Shown one piece after another: positions 60,749 through 64,000 of a DNA stretch of 64,000 bases (within the stretch, counting starts at the first letter, position 1; every line of letters begins with the position of its first letter). The notes beneath the pieces are model-generated. The model was not told where the DNA came from. It searched no databases and was given only the letters and a program-made list of their open reading frames with translations. Source of the stretch: Bradyrhizobium sp. GTDB lineage: Bacteria > Pseudomonadota > Alphaproteobacteria > Rhizobiales > Xanthobacteraceae. The stretch is from positions 1 through 64,000 of the forward strand of contig NZ_JAUSLT010000194.1 in assembly GCF_030646015.1 (NCBI RefSeq), given 5' to 3'. Made by a program: the position numbers and the translations under genes.

Positions 60749-61879
60749 TCAGTTGGTCTCGGCGCCGGCCGGAGCCGCCGAGCCGGGCGAGGCGAGGATG
60801 CTGAGCGCGACTTCGCCGACCGGAAGCGGATCCGCCTTGCGGTCGGCACCGAGAGCCAGGTCCATGGTGAAGGCCCCGAGTTCGCACATCACCTGCGACG
60901 CGACGTCTCCGGCGCCGGTGAATTCGTGAGCAAAATATTCGAACTGGGAGCGCACCTGGCGCAGCGTCGCCCTTGGCACCAGCACGTCGGCTTCTCCGAC
61001 CGGAAGGATTCGTTCGCCCGGCGGCATCACGCGTGACTGCGCCTCTGCTTCCGACCCGGGCATTGCGGGAGTCGAACGTCCGGCGTTGTCCTGGGGCTCA
61101 TTGGTCTGGTTCTTGAGATCGGCAATGCGGTCGAACGCCGAGCGAATTTCGTCGCGTTTGGCCTCGAGGGCTGAAACCTTCGCTATCAGCGCGTCGCGCT
61201 CTCGCTCGGAGACCAGGCGAAGCGCCGCGAGTTCATCGCCGCTCACCTTGAGCCGGGCCGCCAAGTCGTGACGTTCGCCGGCAAAGCCGAGACGCAGCTC
61301 GGACAACGCCAGTTCATGCGCCTTCGACTGTTCCGCCAGTTGCTGGCGAAGCTGGTCCAGCTCCTCGCCGCGCCGCTCGACCACCGCCGCGAACCCCGCA
61401 CGCTCGCCGTCGAAGGCCGCGGCCAACGTCGCGCGCTCGCGTTCAAATTCCGCGCGAAGCTCAGCCAGCGCCTGCTGATGCGACTGCGATGCCGCGGCGA
61501 GCTGATTTCGTTCACGCTCCAGCTCACTCTGAAGCTCGGATACTTCGGTTTCCCGCGCCTGCAGCGTCGCCCTCAGCGCTTCGCGTTCCCCAAGCGTCGA
61601 GGATATGACATTGAGGTGCCCATCGAGGTCATGCTTGAGCGCTTCGCATTCGGCTTCCAGCGCGTCGGTATGCTCAGCGATGGTTTCGTACTTGTACCGC
61701 CAGAGCTGTTCTTCATCCTGCGCCGCGGCCAGGCGGGCCGACAGGGTTTCGAGCCAAACGGCCGCATGGTGCAGAAAGTTCGCATTGTGCCCGACCGACA
61801 TCATGTCGGCAAAGCGCCGGAGGAAATGCGCTGTCTCCGCGACATTGGGTGTTTCAGGCGTCATGGAGGTATCGGTCAT
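60749..61879 (-). CDS. Coiled-coil protein of unknown function
   Basis: A 376-residue, highly charged protein that I do not recognise. Residues ~45-270 are rich in Glu, Arg, Ala, Leu and Gln in heptad order (repeated segments such as ELQSELERERNQLAAA and ELRAEFERERATLAAA), so a long coiled coil is expected. A Pro/Gly-rich hinge (~275-305) leads to a compact C-terminal part with RSQFEYFAHEFTGAGDVASQ. There is no signal peptide or membrane segment. A cytoskeletal, partition or scaffold role would fit the shape but nothing more is shown. ATG 61879 was preferred over an upstream basic extension. It is divergent from the helicase gene. Confidence 0.75.
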   Translation of the reverse strand: MTDTSMTPETPNVAETAHFLRRFADMMSVGHNANFLHHAAVWLETLSARLAAAQDEEQLWRYKYETIAEHTDALEAECEALKHDLDGHLNVISSTLGEREALRATLQARETEVSELQSELERERNQLAAASQSHQQALAELRAEFERERATLAAAFDGERAGFAAVVERRGEELDQLRQQLAEQSKAHELALSELRLGFAGERHDLAARLKVSGDELAALRLVSERERDALIAKVSALEAKRDEIRSAFDRIADLKNQTNEPQDNAGRSTPAMPGSEAEAQSRVMPPGERILPVGEADVLVPRATLRQVRSQFEYFAHEFTGAGDVASQVMCELGAFTMDLALGADRKADPLPVGEVALSILASPGSAAPAGAETN

Positions 61880-62189
61880 GAAGCGTGCTTTCCTGAAGCG
61901 CCGGAGCGCCATCGCCAAAACTACGGGATCGCGCCCCCTGGACTTGATCGGGCGACCAGACCCGCGGGTGGTTCTCTAGATCGGCGGCGGCAGAAATAGG
62001 GCGTCGGCATCACATCGGTCAGTGTCTCTAGACGCGGATGTACGATTCGGCGAGGCCGATGGCGAAGGCGCAGCCTTCTCGACGATCGCCCGCGCGCTCG
62101 GGGGTTCCCCCGGACCTGGATCCTTGCCGCGCCATTGCGAACAAAGCGGGAATCAGTGACGGTCGAATCATCAGAAGGACGATTCGGAC
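61880..62189. other. 310-base divergent gap
   Basis: This lies between the divergent coiled-coil and UvrD-family helicase genes and should hold both promoters. I see no clear -35/-10 pair, tRNA or further gene. GGGGG-TT-CCCCC at 62100-62111 is a short inverted repeat of unclear meaning. Confidence 0.5.
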
Positions 62190-64000
62190 GTGCCAGTCGC
62201 GGCGAGCTACCTCGAAAGCCTCAATCCAGAGCAGCGCCGGGCCGTCGAGCACGGCGTTGTGCCCGGGCGTGACGGCGGGCCGGCTTCGCCCCTGCTGGTC
62301 ATTGCCGGCGCCGGATCCGGCAAGACCAACACGCTGGCGCACCGGGTCGCCCATCTGATCGTCAACGGCGCCGATCCCAGGCGAATTCTGCTGATGACGT
62401 TTTCGCGGCGCGCCGCCGCCGAAATGAGCAAACGCGTCGAGCGCATCGCCCGAAAGGTGCTGGGCGACAAGGCCGGCGTCATGACCGACGCGCTGCAATG
62501 GGCCGGCACCTTTCACGGCATCGGCGCGCGGCTGCTGCGCGACTATTCGGATCAGATCGGGCTGGATCCCGCCTTCACCATCCATGATCGCGACGATTCC
62601 GCCGACCTGATCAACCTGATCCGGCACGAACTCGGATTCTCCAAAACCGCGAGCCGGTTTCCGACCAAGGGCACCTGTCTTTCGATCTACTCGCGATGCG
62701 TCAATGCCGAGGCGCCGATCGAGCAGGTGTTGGGCGGCTCATTCCCCTGGTGTTCTGGCTGGGCGGCCGAGCTGAAGGAATTATTCGCGGCCTATGTCGA
62801 AGCCAAGCAGAAGCAGAACGTGCTCGATTATGACGATCTCCTGCTCTACTGGGCGCAAACGATGAACGATGCCGGCCTTGCCGGCGATATCGGCGGCCGG
62901 TTCGACCACGTGCTGGTCGACGAGTACCAGGACACCAACCGGCTGCAATCCTCGATCCTGCTGGCGCTGAAGCCCGGTGGCCACGGGCTGACGGTGGTCG
63001 GTGACGACGCCCAGTCGATCTATTCGTTTCGCGCCGCCACCGTGCGCAACATTCTCGACTTCCCCGGCCAGTTCAGCCCGCCGGCCGACATCATCACGCT
63101 CGACCGCAATTATCGCTCGACCCAGACCATCCTCGCCGCCGCCAATGGCGTTATTGGCCTGGCCCGCGAACGCTTCACCAAGAACCTGTGGACCGACCGG
63201 ACCTCTGATATCAAGCCCCAGCTGGTCAGCACCCGCGACGAAGCCGACCAGGCTCGCTGCATCGTCGAACGTGTGCTGGAGAACCGCGAATCCGGCACGC
63301 TCCTGAAACAGCAGGCCGTGCTGTTTCGAACCTCGAGCCATAGCGGGCCGCTGGAAATCGAACTGACCCGGCGCAACATCCCCTTCGTCAAGTTCGGCGG
63401 CCTGAAATTCCTCGATGCCGCGCACATCAAGGACATGCTGGCGCTGTTGCGGTTCGTCGAAAACCCGCGCGACCGCGTCGCCGGCTTCCGGTTGATGCAT
63501 TTGATCCCGGGCGTCGGACCCGCCTCGGCGCAGAAGGTTCTCGATATCATGGCCGCGAGCGCCGATCCGATCGCGGCGCTCGGGCTGGCGCCCGCCCCTC
63601 CCCGCGCCGGCGACGACTGGACCAACTTCATCGGCGCCATCGTCGACATCAGCCGCTCCGGGTGGCCGGCCGACATCGAGCGCGCGCGGCTGTGGTATGA
63701 GCCGCATCTCGACCGCATCCACGAGGATGCCGAGACCCGCCGCGCCGACCTGATTCAGCTCGAGCAGATCGCCAGCTTCTATCCGTCGCGCGAACGCTTC
63801 CTCACCGAGCTGACGCTCGATCCGCCCGACGCGACCAGCGACCAGGCCGGCGTGCCGCTGCTCGATGAGGACTATCTGATCCTCTCGACCATCCATTCCG
63901 CCAAGGGCCAGGAATGGAAATCGGTCTACGTGCTCAACGTGGTCGACGGCTGCATGCCGTCCGACCTCGGCGCCGGAACGAGCGCGGAGCTGGAGGAGGA
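62190..64000 (+). CDS. UvrD/PcrA-family (superfamily 1A) DNA helicase, partial (3' end beyond window)
   Basis: The first 603 codons are visible. Starting from GTG 62190 (AGAAGGA about ten bases upstream) the product reads VPVAASYLESLNPEQRRAVE, with Walker A GAGSGKT at residues 40-46, motif Ia LMTFSRRAA, motif II VDEYQDTN near 243, motif III GDDAQSIYSFRAA and the late STIHSAKGQEWKSVYV near the window edge. These are the order and spacing of UvrD/PcrA/Rep helicases. Such enzymes work in excision repair or replication restart. The frame is open to the last base, so the C-terminus is missing only because the window ends. Confidence 0.93.
   Translation, partial: MPVAASYLESLNPEQRRAVEHGVVPGRDGGPASPLLVIAGAGSGKTNTLAHRVAHLIVNGADPRRILLMTFSRRAAAEMSKRVERIARKVLGDKAGVMTDALQWAGTFHGIGARLLRDYSDQIGLDPAFTIHDRDDSADLINLIRHELGFSKTASRFPTKGTCLSIYSRCVNAEAPIEQVLGGSFPWCSGWAAELKELFAAYVEAKQKQNVLDYDDLLLYWAQTMNDAGLAGDIGGRFDHVLVDEYQDTNRLQSSILLALKPGGHGLTVVGDDAQSIYSFRAATVRNILDFPGQFSPPADIITLDRNYRSTQTILAAANGVIGLARERFTKNLWTDRTSDIKPQLVSTRDEADQARCIVERVLENRESGTLLKQQAVLFRTSSHSGPLEIELTRRNIPFVKFGGLKFLDAAHIKDMLALLRFVENPRDRVAGFRLMHLIPGVGPASAQKVLDIMAASADPIAALGLAPAPPRAGDDWTNFIGAIVDISRSGWPADIERARLWYEPHLDRIHEDAETRRADLIQLEQIASFYPSRERFLTELTLDPPDATSDQAGVPLLDEDYLILSTIHSAKGQEWKSVYVLNVVDGCMPSDLGAGTSAELEE

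Overview
The window is GC-rich, has long rhizobial-type intergenic palindromes, uses GTG/TTG starts freely, and is packed with acyl-CoA ligases, acyl-CoA dehydrogenases, ABC uptake systems, HWE-type kinases and a BKACE-type (DUF849) gene repertoire. This points to a Bradyrhizobiaceae alphaproteobacterium (Bradyrhizobium/Rhodopseudomonas-like). That placement is inferred from gene content and repeat style, not from a marker gene. I see no rRNA, tRNA, phage, insertion sequence or CRISPR array. 48 protein genes are supported; the last one runs off the right edge.

Region 1 (1-15.6 kb) holds mixed housekeeping and sensory genes: an iron-ADH-fold dehydrogenase with an acyl-CoA synthetase, a CPA2 cation/proton antiporter with an RCK domain, a probable methanethiol S-methyltransferase (mddA), a DMT exporter, an alpha/beta-hydrolase-LuxR fusion regulator, a receiver-HWE kinase, a transglutaminase-like protein, two SAM methyltransferases, a secreted type-2 PHB depolymerase-like esterase with an Fn3 domain, and a three-PAS hybrid histidine kinase.

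Region 2 (15.7-30 kb) is an uptake and catabolism block. A GntR/FCD regulator and an SDR lie divergent from a branched-chain-amino-acid-type ABC system whose second permease and both ATPases are fused into one 839-residue polypeptide. A lambda-crystallin/L-gulonate-dehydrogenase-like enzyme and a beta-keto-acid cleavage enzyme follow, then a complete five-gene peptide-type ABC importer. A CTGTGATCACAG palindrome in the divergent gap is a likely GntR operator.

Region 3 (30-49 kb) is an acyl-CoA block: a biotin-dependent acyl-CoA carboxylase (alpha and beta), two acyl-CoA ligases, a second BKACE, an AraC regulator, a GST, a substrate-binding protein, four acyl-CoA dehydrogenases and an EthA-like Baeyer-Villiger/flavin monooxygenase. 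Most of its intergenic gaps are filled by palindromic elements of several different families.

Region 4 (49-64 kb) has a secreted trypsin-like protease with a hotdog-fold protein, a HAD hydrolase, then the most interesting unit: a tightly packed operon mtnP - mtnA - (class II aldolase-SDR fusion) - (SulP-STAS-cyclic-nucleotide-binding transporter). It looks like a 5'-methylthioadenosine/5'-deoxyadenosine salvage shunt that ends in aldol cleavage. A small cytochrome c, recQ, a coiled-coil protein and a UvrD-family helicase (partial) complete the window.
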